The notes: generated by a model not told the origin, from the letters alone. A stretch of DNA of 64,000 bases from Ferrovibrio sp036381655 (GCF_036381655.1 NZ_DASVCJ010000076.1:1-64000), one strand, 5' to 3'. Counted from the first letter of the stretch, positions 30,690 through 40,483 are shown. Made by a program: numbers and translations.

Positions 30690-31844
30690 TCAGGCCCGGG
30701 GGCGGGTGTCGGCGACGTCGGCTGCGCCGGCTTGCTGACGTGGCTGAACTTTTACGCCGTCGCGGATGCGTAACTGGCCGGAGACGACGACAACATCGCC
30801 AGGCGAAATACCTTTGGCGATCACGGCCTGATTTCCAATCGTGCGTGCAATTTCGACCGGCCGGACATGGGCGATCGAATGATCGTCCACCACGAATAGG
30901 TAGTTGCCATTCTGACCGGCCTGGACGGCTTGGCGCGGAACCACGAGTGAATTTGGATCGACACGCAAGGTGATGACCACATTGACGAACTGGCCAGGCC
31001 AAATCACTTCGCCATCATTTGCCACCGTCGCCCGTACCGTAATGGTGTTCGACGTGGCATCGATGGCATTGTCGAAATAGGTGACCTCACCCGCCAGTGG
31101 GGGAAATTCGTTGTTCTGGCTAAGGATCTTCACCTCGACTTTTTCCCTTGCCATTGCAGCGCGGAGTTCGCTCAGATCGCCTTGGGTAAGGGAAAATGAA
31201 ACATAGATCGGACGCACCTGGTTGATCGTCACCAGCGGGGTCGTATCGTTGGCCTTTATATTGCTGCCAACTTTGTAGTTGATCGTGCCTAGGCGACCTT
31301 CGATCGGTGCTTTGATGACAGTATAAGACAACTGGACCTGCAGATTCTCGACCTGCGCCTCATCGGCTTTGACCGCCGCTTCCAGCATCGCGACATTGGT
31401 TTTGGCGGCATCGTAGCTCTGGCGCGAGACGTATTCCTTTTGCTGCAGCGGGGTCAATCGGTCCAGGTCGCGCCGGGCGTTTTCCAGCTGCGCGTGATCT
31501 CGTCCGAGAGTCGCTTGCGCTTGATGGAGCTGCGCAATGGCCTGTCTGTCATCCAGGCGAAACAGAACGTCACCGGCATGCACGGTCTGCCCATCCCGCG
31601 CCGATACCTCGGAGACGACGCCGTCAATTCGGGATTTCACAGCCACGCTTGCGATCGTCTGAGCGCGGCCGATGGTTTCGATTTGCACGGGCATGGGCTT
31701 GATCGCGGCAGGGGCGACCACGACGCCAACGGCTTCCTGTGGCGGAGTTGCCTGGCTTTCCGCATCACTGCGTTGTATATGGATCACATAGGCACCAGCA
31801 ACGATGCCAGCCAGCAGGATCGCAGCAAGCAGAATGCGTTTCAT
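30690..31844 (-). CDS. RND efflux periplasmic adaptor (membrane fusion protein)
   Basis: A 384-residue adaptor that links the RND pump to an outer-membrane channel. From the ATG at 31844 it has a hydrophobic N-terminal anchor (RILLAAILLAGIVAGAYVI), a lipoyl half-motif SRIDGVVSEVSARDGQTVHAGDVLFRLDD, an alpha-helical hairpin (about 105-170), the second lipoyl half YTVIKAPIEGRLG, and a beta-barrel ending in SLVVPRQAVQ. The frame opens further upstream to 31910, but those residues contain CHCRGSY and no signal, so the shorter start is chosen. It is first in the operon controlled by the divergent TetR gene. Confidence 0.92.
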   Translation of the reverse strand: MKRILLAAILLAGIVAGAYVIHIQRSDAESQATPPQEAVGVVVAPAAIKPMPVQIETIGRAQTIASVAVKSRIDGVVSEVSARDGQTVHAGDVLFRLDDRQAIAQLHQAQATLGRDHAQLENARRDLDRLTPLQQKEYVSRQSYDAAKTNVAMLEAAVKADEAQVENLQVQLSYTVIKAPIEGRLGTINYKVGSNIKANDTTPLVTINQVRPIYVSFSLTQGDLSELRAAMAREKVEVKILSQNNEFPPLAGEVTYFDNAIDATSNTITVRATVANDGEVIWPGQFVNVVITLRVDPNSLVVPRQAVQAGQNGNYLFVVDDHSIAHVRPVEIARTIGNQAVIAKGISPGDVVVVSGQLRIRDGVKVQPRQQAGAADVADTRPRA

Positions 31845-31928
31845 TGTTTTTTTAGGCCCCTGGAGATAACTGCCCCTGCAGTGGCACCGCTTTTCGTCGA
31901 CACTCGACAATTCACCGCAGGCGACCTA

Positions 31929-31957
31929 AAAATAGAACTCTGGAGTTCTATTGTCAA
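31929..31957 (-). promoter_or_regulatory. RND-operon promoter with embedded palindromic operator
   Basis: Read on the minus strand, TTGACA (31957-31952) and TATTTT (31934-31929) are separated by exactly 17 bases. Inside, a perfect inverted repeat spans 31931-31952: AATAGAACTC, a 2-base centre TG, then GAGTTCTATT. It overlaps both promoter boxes, so a bound dimer would block RNA polymerase. It sits 18 bases before the TetR start, which fits repression of the pump and autoregulation. The sequence symmetry is seen; the binding protein is inferred. Confidence 0.75.
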
Positions 31958-31969
31958 ACGGGCGGTGGC

Positions 31970-32575
31970 ATGAAGGCGATGGAGACGGAAGGAGGGGCGG
32001 TCGAAAACTGGCGGGAGGCCCGGCGCAGTCGGATTTTGGCCGCCGCCGTTGAACTATTCGCGAGCCGTGGCTTTGTCCAGGTGCAGATGGACGATGTCGC
32101 CCGCCTGGCCGGCATGGGCAAGCCTACCCTCTATCGCTATTTCCCGTCCAAGGCCGAACTGTTTCTGGCCGCTTTTGACAGCCTGCTGGACGGGCTGGAT
32201 ACAAAGTTGCAAGACATCAGCACGGCCCCTTTGCCGCCGCGCCAGCAGATCGCCGAGATGGTTCACGCTCTGGTCATGGGGCTCGCCGATCAGATCGCTA
32301 CCCTGCGATACCTTGAGGGCGAAAGCCCTGCTCTGGCGGGCCGCTGGCGTCTGGCCTATCGCCGCCGGCGGGAGACGATCCTGAGCCATCTGCGCAAGGT
32401 TGTGGAGGCAGGCATTGCTGCTTCCGATTTCGAGGAAGTCGACCTTGAGGTTGTCCCTGCCTTGATAATGGGCATGGTACGGGGCGGTTTGGTGGGCTCC
32501 ACGGCCTCGGCGCTTCGGACGGCGGCGGCGGCGCAGGAACTCGTGCTGGGCGGATTGCTCAAGCGGCCGCAATAA
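31970..32575 (+). CDS. TetR/AcrR-family repressor, divergent from RND pump
   Basis: A 201-residue TetR-family regulator. The N-terminal helix-turn-helix is RRSRILAAAVELFASRGFVQVQMDDVARLAGMGKPTLYRYFPSKAELF (residues about 18-65, read in parts), and the C-terminal half is the helical ligand-binding domain, with no close relation visible to a defined ligand class. Two start codons are possible (31970 and 31979). Being divergent from the adaptor gene across a perfect 22-bp palindrome, it is the likely repressor of that operon. The ligand is unknown. Confidence 0.9.
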   Translation: MKAMETEGGAVENWREARRSRILAAAVELFASRGFVQVQMDDVARLAGMGKPTLYRYFPSKAELFLAAFDSLLDGLDTKLQDISTAPLPPRQQIAEMVHALVMGLADQIATLRYLEGESPALAGRWRLAYRRRRETILSHLRKVVEAGIAASDFEEVDLEVVPALIMGMVRGGLVGSTASALRTAAAAQELVLGGLLKRPQ

Positions 32576-32738
32576 AATCCAGCGTACTTACCCTAATTGC
32601 GGCGTTGCTGGCTGGGGCGGATCCTGCCCGAGATACCTGTCTGAAGACCGGTGCTTCCGACGACTTCTGCCGCCGGAAGCGGCAGTTGACGGGCAGCAGG
32701 GTGGCCGGTATGACCCGTTTAAGGGGAGATGAAGCGCG

Positions 32739-33890
32739 ATGATGTTCGAGCTTTCCGACGATCAGAAGGCGATCCAGGATACGGCCCGTCGCTTTGCCGC
32801 CGAGCGGATGCAGCCCAATGCGGCGAAATGGGACGAGGAAAAGCATTTTCCGGTCGAAGAACTGCGTGAAGCTGCCGCGCTCGGCTTCGGCGGCATTTAC
32901 GTTCAGGAGGATGTGGGCGGCTCAGGGCTCGGCCGTTTGGATGCAGCGATCATCTTCGAAGAGCTTGCGGCCGGATGCACTTCGACCGCCGCCTATATAT
33001 CGATCCACAATATGGCGGCCTGGATGATCGACCGCTTCGGCAATGACGAGCAGCGGCAGAGGTTTCTGCCTGCGCTGTGCAGCATGGAAAAGTTTGCATC
33101 CTATTGCCTGACGGAGCCGAATGCCGGTTCTGACGCAGCCGGACTGCAAACCAAAGCCGTCGATGCCGGCGACCACTACATTCTGAACGGCACAAAGGCG
33201 TTTATCTCTGGTGGCGGGCGCTCCGATATTTACGTCTGCATGGTTAGGACCGGCGGTGCCGGCCCGAAAGGCATCTCCTGTCTGGTAGTGGAGAAGGATA
33301 CGCCCGGACTGTCCTTCGGGGCGCAGGAACGCAAGCTCGGCTGGAACAGTCAGCCGACCGCGATGGTCATCTTCGAAGATTGCAAGGTTCCCAAGGCTAA
33401 CCGGATCGGTGCCGAAGGTGACGGCTTCAAGATCGCCATGGCCGGCCTGGATGGCGGGCGGCTCAATATCGGCGCCTGCTCTCTAGGGGCCGCCACCGCC
33501 TGCCTGCAAGCCGCCCGCGACCATGTAGCGACGCGAAAGCAATTCGGCACCCCTATCGCGGAATTCCAGGCGACGCAGTTCAAGCTGGCCGACATGGCCA
33601 CTGAACTCTCTGCCGCCCGGTTGATGATCAGGTATGCAGCGGCGAAGCTGGACGAAAAACACCCGGAGGCCACGATGCACTGCGCGATGGCAAAGCGCTT
33701 TGCCACCGATGTCGGCTTTGCGATCTGCAACGAGGCGCTGCAGCTTCATGGCGGTTATGGCTATCTGAAGGATTATCCGCTGGAGCGATTCTTGCGCGAT
33801 GCGCGCGTGCATCAGATTCTCGAAGGCACCAACGAAATCATGCGTGTGATCATTTCCCGGCGCATCCTGTCGGGAGCATCTTTTGATTGA
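32739..33890 (+). CDS. Acyl-CoA dehydrogenase, isobutyryl-CoA dehydrogenase type
   Basis: A 383-residue FAD-dependent acyl-CoA dehydrogenase. It shows YCLTEPNAGSDAAGLQT, the acyl-CoA/FAD contact region, RKQFGTPIAEFQATQFKLADMA, and the catalytic-glutamate motif QILEGTNEIMRVII near the C-terminus (HQILEGTNEIM). The next two genes encode 3-hydroxyisobutyryl-CoA hydrolase and 3-hydroxyisobutyrate dehydrogenase, so the likely reaction is isobutyryl-CoA to methacrylyl-CoA in valine breakdown. Short-branched-chain substrates in general are an alternative. The stop overlaps an in-frame TTG upstream of the next gene. Confidence 0.88.
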   Translation: MMFELSDDQKAIQDTARRFAAERMQPNAAKWDEEKHFPVEELREAAALGFGGIYVQEDVGGSGLGRLDAAIIFEELAAGCTSTAAYISIHNMAAWMIDRFGNDEQRQRFLPALCSMEKFASYCLTEPNAGSDAAGLQTKAVDAGDHYILNGTKAFISGGGRSDIYVCMVRTGGAGPKGISCLVVEKDTPGLSFGAQERKLGWNSQPTAMVIFEDCKVPKANRIGAEGDGFKIAMAGLDGGRLNIGACSLGAATACLQAARDHVATRKQFGTPIAEFQATQFKLADMATELSAARLMIRYAAAKLDEKHPEATMHCAMAKRFATDVGFAICNEALQLHGGYGYLKDYPLERFLRDARVHQILEGTNEIMRVIISRRILSGASFD

Positions 33891-33915
33891 TTGGCAGGAC
33901 CAACCGGTAGGTATT

Positions 33916-34962
33916 ATGAGCGATATTGAATTTTCTGTTCGTAACGGCGTTGGCACGATTCTGCTCAACCGTCCTCAGGCCTTGAATGCTCTTACGCATG
34001 ACATGTGCATCCCGCTCGAGCGCCATCTGCGGGACTGGGCCAAGAATCCGCAGGTCAAGGCGGTCATCATCAAGGCGGCTGGCGAAAAGGCATTCTGTGC
34101 CGGCGGAGATATCCGCAAGCTGGCGGATCGCAGCCCGGAAGGTGCCGAATATCGTAAACGCTTTTGGTATGACGAATATCGCTGCAATACGGTGATCGGT
34201 GAATATCCCAAACCTTTCATCGCCTTGATCGATGGGATCTTTATGGGCGGCGGCGTCGGCCTCTCCGTGCATGGCAGCCATCGCATCATCAGCGAATTCG
34301 CGACCTTTGCAATGCCGGAGACGGGCATAGGTTTGTTCCCTGATGTGGGCGGATCTCACTTTCTGCCGCGTTGCCCTGGCGAGCTTGGCGTGTATCTCGG
34401 GTTGACCGGCGCCCGCCTTAAAGGAGCCGATGTGATTGCCGCCGGTATCGCCACGCATTTCGTGAAACGGGAGGCTCTTCCGGCACTCGAGCAGGCCTTG
34501 ATCGATGCTGCGCCGGGGGACAGGTCCGCGGTGGAGGCGGTGGTTGCGCGGTTTGCCACGGATCCCGGCCCTTCGGCACTGGCAGGGCATAGGGCGGAGA
34601 TCGATCGCCTGTTCGCGGGCGACTCCGTCGCTGCGGTCATGCGGGCCCTGGCCGAGGATGGCGGGGACTTCGCAACCGAGCAGGCAAGGATCATCCGCAC
34701 CAAGTCGCCGACCTCGGTGAAACTTACCTTTGCGCAATTACGGCGGGGAAAAACATTGTCCCTGCGTGACTGCATGCGGTTGGAATGGCGGATATGCAAT
34801 CATGTCGCCCGCGGCCACGATTTTTACGAGGGCGTGCGGGCGGTCATCATTGACAAGGATCATCATCCGAAATGGCGGCCAGCGACCTTGGAAGAGGTTT
34901 CTGAGGCGGACATCGAGACCTATTTTGAACCGGTGCCGGAAGGCGAATTGCAGTTCGACTGA
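33916..34962 (+). CDS. 3-hydroxyisobutyryl-CoA hydrolase (enoyl-CoA hydratase superfamily)
   Basis: A 348-residue crotonase-fold enzyme expected to hydrolyse 3-hydroxyisobutyryl-CoA to free 3-hydroxyisobutyrate. The oxyanion-hole motif is KAFCAGGDIRKLA, followed by IFMGGGVGLSVHGSHRI and the conserved catalytic region PETGIGLFPDVGGSHFLPR, which is characteristic of the HIBCH branch rather than of plain hydratases. The C-terminal extension (RLEWRICNHVARGHDFYEGVRAVIIDKD, read in parts) is also HIBCH-type. An upstream TTG (33883) overlaps the dehydrogenase gene, but ATG 33916 is preferred. Confidence 0.9.
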   Translation: MSDIEFSVRNGVGTILLNRPQALNALTHDMCIPLERHLRDWAKNPQVKAVIIKAAGEKAFCAGGDIRKLADRSPEGAEYRKRFWYDEYRCNTVIGEYPKPFIALIDGIFMGGGVGLSVHGSHRIISEFATFAMPETGIGLFPDVGGSHFLPRCPGELGVYLGLTGARLKGADVIAAGIATHFVKREALPALEQALIDAAPGDRSAVEAVVARFATDPGPSALAGHRAEIDRLFAGDSVAAVMRALAEDGGDFATEQARIIRTKSPTSVKLTFAQLRRGKTLSLRDCMRLEWRICNHVARGHDFYEGVRAVIIDKDHHPKWRPATLEEVSEADIETYFEPVPEGELQFD

Positions 34963-34992
34963 ACCGGCGAACGAGAATCAAGGGAGGAAAAC

Positions 34993-35886
34993 ATGGCTTC
35001 GATCGGCTTCATCGGTGTCGGCAATATGGGCGGTCCGATGGCACGCAACCTGCTGAAGGCCGGCCATTCGGTGAAGGCCTTCGACCTGTCGGCCGAATTG
35101 GTTCAGAAGGTGGTCGATGCCGGCGGCAGCAAAGCGGCGAATGCCGCAGCGGCGGCGATTGACGTTGATGCCGTTGTGACCATGCTGCCGGCCGGCAAGC
35201 ATGTCGCCTCGGTCTATAAGGGTGACGGCGGCATTCTAGCCGCGGCAAAGCCCGGCACGCTGTTCATCGACAGTTCCACCATCGATGTGAAGACGGCGCG
35301 CGAGGTGTTGGCGGCCGCCGAGGCGCGGGGCATGCCTATGGTCGACGCTCCGGTTTCCGGAGGTGTGGCGGGCGCCGAGAATGCTGCATTGACCTTCATG
35401 GTCGGCGGCAGTGATGCAGCCTTTGCAAAGGCCAAGCCGATCCTCGAGGCGATGGGCAAGAAGATCGTTCATGCCGGCGGCCCCGGGAATGGTCAGGTGG
35501 CCAAGATCTGCAACAACATGGTGCTGGGCATTTCGATGATTGCCGTGTCGGAAGCCTTCGTCATGGCCGAGAAACTGGGGCTTTCGGCGCAGGCGATGTT
35601 CGATATCGTATCGAGCTCGTCCGGCTCATGCTGGGCCTTGCTCAATCACTGTCCGGTACCCGGACCGGTGCCGACCTCGGCAGCCAACCGTGATTACAAG
35701 CCGGGCTTTGCCGCGGAGCTAATGCTGAAGGACCTGAAACTGTCGCAGGAGGCTGCACGAGTCGCCAAGGTGCAGACGCCATTGGGGGCGGAGGCGGCGG
35801 CGCTATTCGCCGAATATGTGGAAGAAGGGAACGGGCCGACCGATTATTCCGGCATCATCCGGATGATCAGGAAAATGGCTGAATAG
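34993..35886 (+). CDS. mmsB: 3-hydroxyisobutyrate dehydrogenase
   Basis: A 297-residue beta-hydroxyacid dehydrogenase that oxidises 3-hydroxyisobutyrate to methylmalonate semialdehyde with NAD. The Rossmann loop is IGFIGVGNMGGPMARNLLKAGHSV, the substrate-binding motif DAPVSGGVAGAENAALTFMVGG and the catalytic lysine lies in GNGQVAKICNNMVLG. A strong ribosome binding site (GGGAGG) sits before the ATG. It completes the three-gene valine segment; mmsA is absent from the window. Confidence 0.94.
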   Translation: MASIGFIGVGNMGGPMARNLLKAGHSVKAFDLSAELVQKVVDAGGSKAANAAAAAIDVDAVVTMLPAGKHVASVYKGDGGILAAAKPGTLFIDSSTIDVKTAREVLAAAEARGMPMVDAPVSGGVAGAENAALTFMVGGSDAAFAKAKPILEAMGKKIVHAGGPGNGQVAKICNNMVLGISMIAVSEAFVMAEKLGLSAQAMFDIVSSSSGSCWALLNHCPVPGPVPTSAANRDYKPGFAAELMLKDLKLSQEAARVAKVQTPLGAEAAALFAEYVEEGNGPTDYSGIIRMIRKMAE

Positions 35887-35894
35887 GTACAGCC

Positions 35895-36293
35895 TCATCC
35901 CTGCGAAGGAATGACGGCTGTTGCATCGATCTCGATTTTGGCGCGGTCCTCCAGCAACGCCGCGACCTGTACCAGGGTCATGGCGGGATAGTGCCGGCCC
36001 ATGATTTCGCGATAGGCTTTTCCCAGGTCACCGTTATGGGCCAGGTAATCCTGCTTATTGACCACATACCATGTCATGCGCACGACGTGCTCTGGCCGCG
36101 CGCCGGCCTCGGCGAGAACGCGCACGACGTTGCGCAGCGCCTGGCGGGTCTGATCGACAAAACCGTCGCTCTCGAACCGTCCCTCGGCATTCCAGCCAAT
36201 CTGGCCGGCAACGAAGACCATGCGCCCCTTGGCGACGATTCCGTTGGCGTAGCCCTTGGGGGCAGGCCATTCTGGCGGATTGAGAATTTGCAT
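35895..36293 (-). CDS. RidA/YjgF/Rid family protein
   Basis: A 132-residue RidA-superfamily protein. The fold is marked by NGIVAKGRMVFVAGQIGWNAEGRF, QALRNVVRVLAEAGARPEHVVRMTWYV, and the C-terminal MTLVQVAALLEDRAKIEIDATAV. Canonical RidA hydrolyses reactive enamines and imines; the conserved active arginine (R in the IP-R-T type motif) is not clearly matched here, so this is a Rid subgroup of uncertain activity. It runs opposite to mmsB, 8 bases from its stop. Confidence 0.88.
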   Translation of the reverse strand: MQILNPPEWPAPKGYANGIVAKGRMVFVAGQIGWNAEGRFESDGFVDQTRQALRNVVRVLAEAGARPEHVVRMTWYVVNKQDYLAHNGDLGKAYREIMGRHYPAMTLVQVAALLEDRAKIEIDATAVIPSQG

Positions 36294-36322
36294 GGATTTA
36301 CTCCGCTGATCGGCTTATTTTA

Positions 36323-36352
36323 GATATAAAACAAGTGACAAATCCCTGCCAA
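36323..36352 (-). promoter_or_regulatory. Possible promoter for the Rid-family gene
   Basis: On the minus strand TTGGCA (36352-36347) and TATATC (36328-36323) are separated by 18 bases in an AT-rich gap upstream of the Rid-family gene. The match is moderate. Next to it, at 36363-36378, is a short perfect inverted repeat, ATTTCC-GCGT-GGAAAT, that could be an operator for either divergent gene. Both are by eye only. Confidence 0.35.
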
Positions 36353-36481
36353 ATGCAAGTTCATTTCCGCGTGGAAATTAAATTTCTTGGGCAGATAACG
36401 CCGCGCAGCAAGATTCGATAAATGCGGGGAGCCGTCGATGAGACTTGAGCCGTTTCGTAAAGTGGTGGTAACAGACCTATC

Positions 36482-36688
36482 ATGTCACACGCGACAGGGG
36501 GCGGTGATCGGGACGCAATCGTCGAGTTTCGTCGCATCGGGGCGGCGCTGAAGGTGATTGCCATCGATCCGGCAACCGGGACGGAAGTCTCCATGGTGGG
36601 GGACCCGCACCTTTCGCAGCAGGAACTGATGCGCCTAGCCGTCCGCAAGCTGCAATTTGTCTTAGATAAGCAGCAACGGAAACGGTGA
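36482..36688 (+). CDS. Small conserved protein, DUF6898-like
   Basis: A 68-residue protein with the core EFRRIGAALKVIAIDPATGTEVSMVGDP followed by a basic helical tail (LMRLAVRKLQFVLDKQQRKR). This matches what I recall as DUF6898, a small alphaproteobacterial family with no assigned function; the family name rests on memory, not a search. It lies 19 bases upstream of livH and reads in the same direction, so it is probably the first gene of the transport operon. No signal peptide or membrane helix. Confidence 0.65.
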   Translation: MSHATGGGDRDAIVEFRRIGAALKVIAIDPATGTEVSMVGDPHLSQQELMRLAVRKLQFVLDKQQRKR

Positions 36689-36707
36689 GGGCGGTCAACG
36701 GGGGACA

Positions 36708-37622
36708 ATGGAGTATTTTCTTCAGCAGCTCATCAACGGCGTCACGCTTGGCGCTGTCTATGCCTTGATCGCCATCGGCTACACGATGGTCTACGGCATC
36801 ATCGGTATGATCAACTTCGCGCATGGCGAAATCTACATGATCGGCGCCTTCATCGCCGTCATCAGCTTCGCCATTCTTGGCGCCGTCGGAATTAGCTGGG
36901 TTCCGCTGGCACTGCTGATCGTGCTGATCGTCTCCATGGTGCTGACCGGCCTTTACGGCTGGACCATCGAACGCATCGCCTACCGTCCTTTGCGCGGTTC
37001 GTCGCGCCTGGCGCCGCTTATTTCGGCGATTGGCATGTCGATCTTCCTGCAGAATTACGTGCAGATTGCACAAGGCGCGAAGATCAAGGCATTGCCGCCA
37101 ATGATCCGGGGCGGTTTCGATCTGATGACCGGAGAGAATTTCTCGGTCACGCTCTCTTACCTCCAGATCATCATTATGCTGCTGACCATCGCTTTGATGG
37201 TCGGCTTTTCCTGGCTGATCGCCAAGACGCCACTCGGCCGGGCGCAGCGGGCCTGCGAACAGGATCGCGTGATGGCGGCTCTGCTCGGCGTCAACACGGA
37301 TCGCACCATTTCGCTGACGTTTGTTCTTGGTGCGATACTGGCGGCTGTGGCAGGGGTCATGGTCACGCTGTATTACGGCGTGGTCGATTTCTATATTGGC
37401 TTCCTCGCTGGCTTGAAGGCATTTACCGCGGCGGTCCTTGGCGGCATCGGTAGTCTGCCGGGCGCAATGCTCGGAGGATTGCTGATCGGCCTTATCGAAG
37501 CCTTCTGGTCCGCTTATTTCAGCACCGAGTACAAGGACGTTGCCGCATTTTCGATTCTCGTCATCGTGCTGATCTTCAGACCCACCGGCTTGCTCGGCCG
37601 CCCAGAAGTCGAGAAGGTGTGA
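36708..37622 (+). CDS. livH: LIV-type ABC transporter permease LivH
   Basis: A 304-residue branched-chain amino acid permease with about eight hydrophobic helices. The start FLQQLINGVTLGAVYALIAIGYTMVYGIIGMINFAHGE is the LivH signature, and the EAA-type loop is RAQRACEQDRVMAALLGVNTDRTI. It pairs with LivM to form the channel. The GGGGGACA before the ATG gives the ribosome binding site. LivM begins two bases after the stop. Confidence 0.95.
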   Translation: MEYFLQQLINGVTLGAVYALIAIGYTMVYGIIGMINFAHGEIYMIGAFIAVISFAILGAVGISWVPLALLIVLIVSMVLTGLYGWTIERIAYRPLRGSSRLAPLISAIGMSIFLQNYVQIAQGAKIKALPPMIRGGFDLMTGENFSVTLSYLQIIIMLLTIALMVGFSWLIAKTPLGRAQRACEQDRVMAALLGVNTDRTISLTFVLGAILAAVAGVMVTLYYGVVDFYIGFLAGLKAFTAAVLGGIGSLPGAMLGGLLIGLIEAFWSAYFSTEYKDVAAFSILVIVLIFRPTGLLGRPEVEKV

Positions 37623-37623
37623 G

Positions 37624-38931
37624 ATGACGCTGACTCAACGTTTACGCGATGCGATTCTCGCGGCCTTCGTCGCTTCAGCGCTTGCGTTTCCGCTGCTGGG
37701 TTTCGAAACGGTCGATGCGGGCGGGGCGATGCTTGGCATCGAAACCCGCTTTTCCTGGATCGGCTACGCTGCTGTCATCGTCTTCTTTGGCCGGCTGGGC
37801 CTGATGGGCTTCTTCGACTGGTGGCGCCTGCGGCAGGGACGCCCCGAACCGGCCGAATCGAAAGCACCCGCCAAGACGGATTTCCTGACCAGGCTGGGTA
37901 GCAAGGCGGACAAGTGGCTGATGCCGGCGTTGATTGCTTTTGCCGTGATCCTGCCCATGCTTCCGTTCGCCGACCGCACCGTGGTCGACCTTGCGACCGT
38001 GGTGTTGATTTACGTGATGCTGGGCTGGGGGCTGAATATTGTGGTCGGCCTCGCGGGACTGCTTGATCTCGGTTATGTCGCCTTTTACGCGGTCGGTGCC
38101 TATACCTATGCGTTGCTGTCTCTGAATTTTGGCTTCGGGTTCTGGCAGAGCTTGCCGCTGGCAGGCTTGCTCGCCGCGACATTCGGTATCGTACTCGGCT
38201 TCCCGGTTCTGCGCCTGCGCGGCGATTATCTCGCGATCGTGACGCTGGGCTTCGGCGAGATCATCCGCATTATCCTGCTGAACTGGACCGATGTGACGCG
38301 TGGGTCAAACGGCATCACCGGCATTCCCCGGCCGACATTTTTCGGTATCCCGTTCACGGCGGATCCGCCGGAAGGGCAACGCGCCTTCCACGAGATATTC
38401 GGCCTGGAATACGAGTCGATTCACCGCATCATTTTCCTTTACTACGTCATCCTCGTCCTCGCCCTGGTTACCAACTTTTTCACCATGAGGATCCGGCGCC
38501 TGCCGATCGGCCGCGCCTGGGAGGCTCTGCGCGAGGATGAAATCGCGTGCAAGGCGCTGGGCATCAATCCGACCAACACCAAGTTGACCGCCTTTGCCAT
38601 CGGCGCGATGTTCGGCGGCTTTGCGGGAAGCTTTTTCGCCACGCGGCAAGGCTTCATCAGTCCGGAGAGTTTCACCTTCATCGAGTCTGCCGTTATCTTG
38701 GCGATCGTGGTTCTGGGAGGCATGGGCAGTCAGGCCGGCATTGTATTGGCGGCGGCATTCCTGACATTGCTTCCGGAACTGGCGCGCGAATTCGCCCTCT
38801 ACCGCATGCTGGCCTTTGGCGCCGCGATGGTGCTGATCATGGTCTGGCGTCCCCAGGGCCTGCTGTCGCACCGCGAGCCGACTATCCGTCTACCGCCACG
38901 CCCCAAAGCGCGGGAAAGCGGAGGCGAATGA
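37624..38931 (+). CDS. livM: LIV-type ABC transporter permease LivM
   Basis: A 435-residue permease, the partner of LivH. After an extended N-terminal region with its own helices (about residues 1-110), the conserved part reads GLNIVVGLAGLLDLGYVAFYAVGAYTYAL and the cytosolic loop RAWEALREDEIACKALGINPTNTKL, which contacts the ATPase. The N-terminal extension over simpler LivM proteins is normal for alphaproteobacteria. It overlaps livG by one base if the second ATG of livG is used. Confidence 0.95.
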   Translation: MTLTQRLRDAILAAFVASALAFPLLGFETVDAGGAMLGIETRFSWIGYAAVIVFFGRLGLMGFFDWWRLRQGRPEPAESKAPAKTDFLTRLGSKADKWLMPALIAFAVILPMLPFADRTVVDLATVVLIYVMLGWGLNIVVGLAGLLDLGYVAFYAVGAYTYALLSLNFGFGFWQSLPLAGLLAATFGIVLGFPVLRLRGDYLAIVTLGFGEIIRIILLNWTDVTRGSNGITGIPRPTFFGIPFTADPPEGQRAFHEIFGLEYESIHRIIFLYYVILVLALVTNFFTMRIRRLPIGRAWEALREDEIACKALGINPTNTKLTAFAIGAMFGGFAGSFFATRQGFISPESFTFIESAVILAIVVLGGMGSQAGIVLAAAFLTLLPELAREFALYRMLAFGAAMVLIMVWRPQGLLSHREPTIRLPPRPKARESGGE

Positions 38932-39769
38932 TGGCGGGCCCGGCTAACATGACCCCCCTGTTGCGCATCGAGCACCTGACCATGCGTTTCGGCGGCCTAA
39001 TTGCCGTCAATGACGTCTCATTCGACGCTATGCCGCGGGAGATTACCGCCATCATCGGCCCGAACGGCGCCGGCAAGACGACGGTGTTCAATTGCATTGC
39101 CGGTTTCTACCGGCCCACCGTAGGGCGCCTGACGCTGATGAATGGCGAACGGCAGTTCCTGCTTGAACGCATGTACGGCAATGAAATCGCTGGAAAGGCG
39201 AGGGTGGCACGCACCTTCCAGAATATCCGCCTGTTTCCGAAGATGACCGTGCTGGAGAATTTGATCGTTGCCCAGCACAACACTCTGATGCGCGCCTCCG
39301 GCTACACCTTTCTGGGGCTTTTCGGCTGGAAGGGTTACACCAGGGCCGAGGCGGAAGCCGTGGAGAAGGCCCGGTACTGGCTTGACCGCATCAACCTGAC
39401 GAACATGGCGGACGAGCAAGCCGGCGCGTTGCCTTATGGCAGTCAGCGCCGACTGGAGATCGCCCGGGCGATGTGCACCGAACCGGTATTGCTTTGTCTG
39501 GACGAGCCTGCCGCTGGCCTCAACCCGAGAGAATCCGCCGAGCTGAATGGATTGCTGCAGTTCATCCGCGATCAGCACAATTGCGGCGTGCTCCTGATCG
39601 AGCACGATATGAGCGTGGTGATGCAGATTTCCGACCATATTATCGTCCTCGACTATGGCAAGAAAATCGCCGATGGCCGCCCGGATGAGATACGCAATGA
39701 CCCGACCGTGATCCGGGCCTATCTCGGTGAGCCGGAAAACGGCGAAGCGGACGAATTGGGAGCGGTTTG

Positions 39770-39770
<1 letters not shown>
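38931..39770 (+). CDS. livG: LIV-type ABC transporter ATPase LivG
   Basis: A 279-residue ABC ATPase. Walker A is GPNGAGKTTVFNCI, the signature region reads GALPYGSQRRLEIARAM (the LivG variant of LSGGQ), and Walker B CLDEPAAGLNP follows. The GGAGG at 38920-38924 lies 6 bases before the ATG at 38931 and only 3 before the ATG at 38928, so the second ATG is chosen. The frame is open far upstream within livM. Its TGA overlaps the livF ATG by one base. Confidence 0.95.
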
Positions 39771-40479
<709 letters not shown>

Positions 40480-40483
<4 letters not shown>

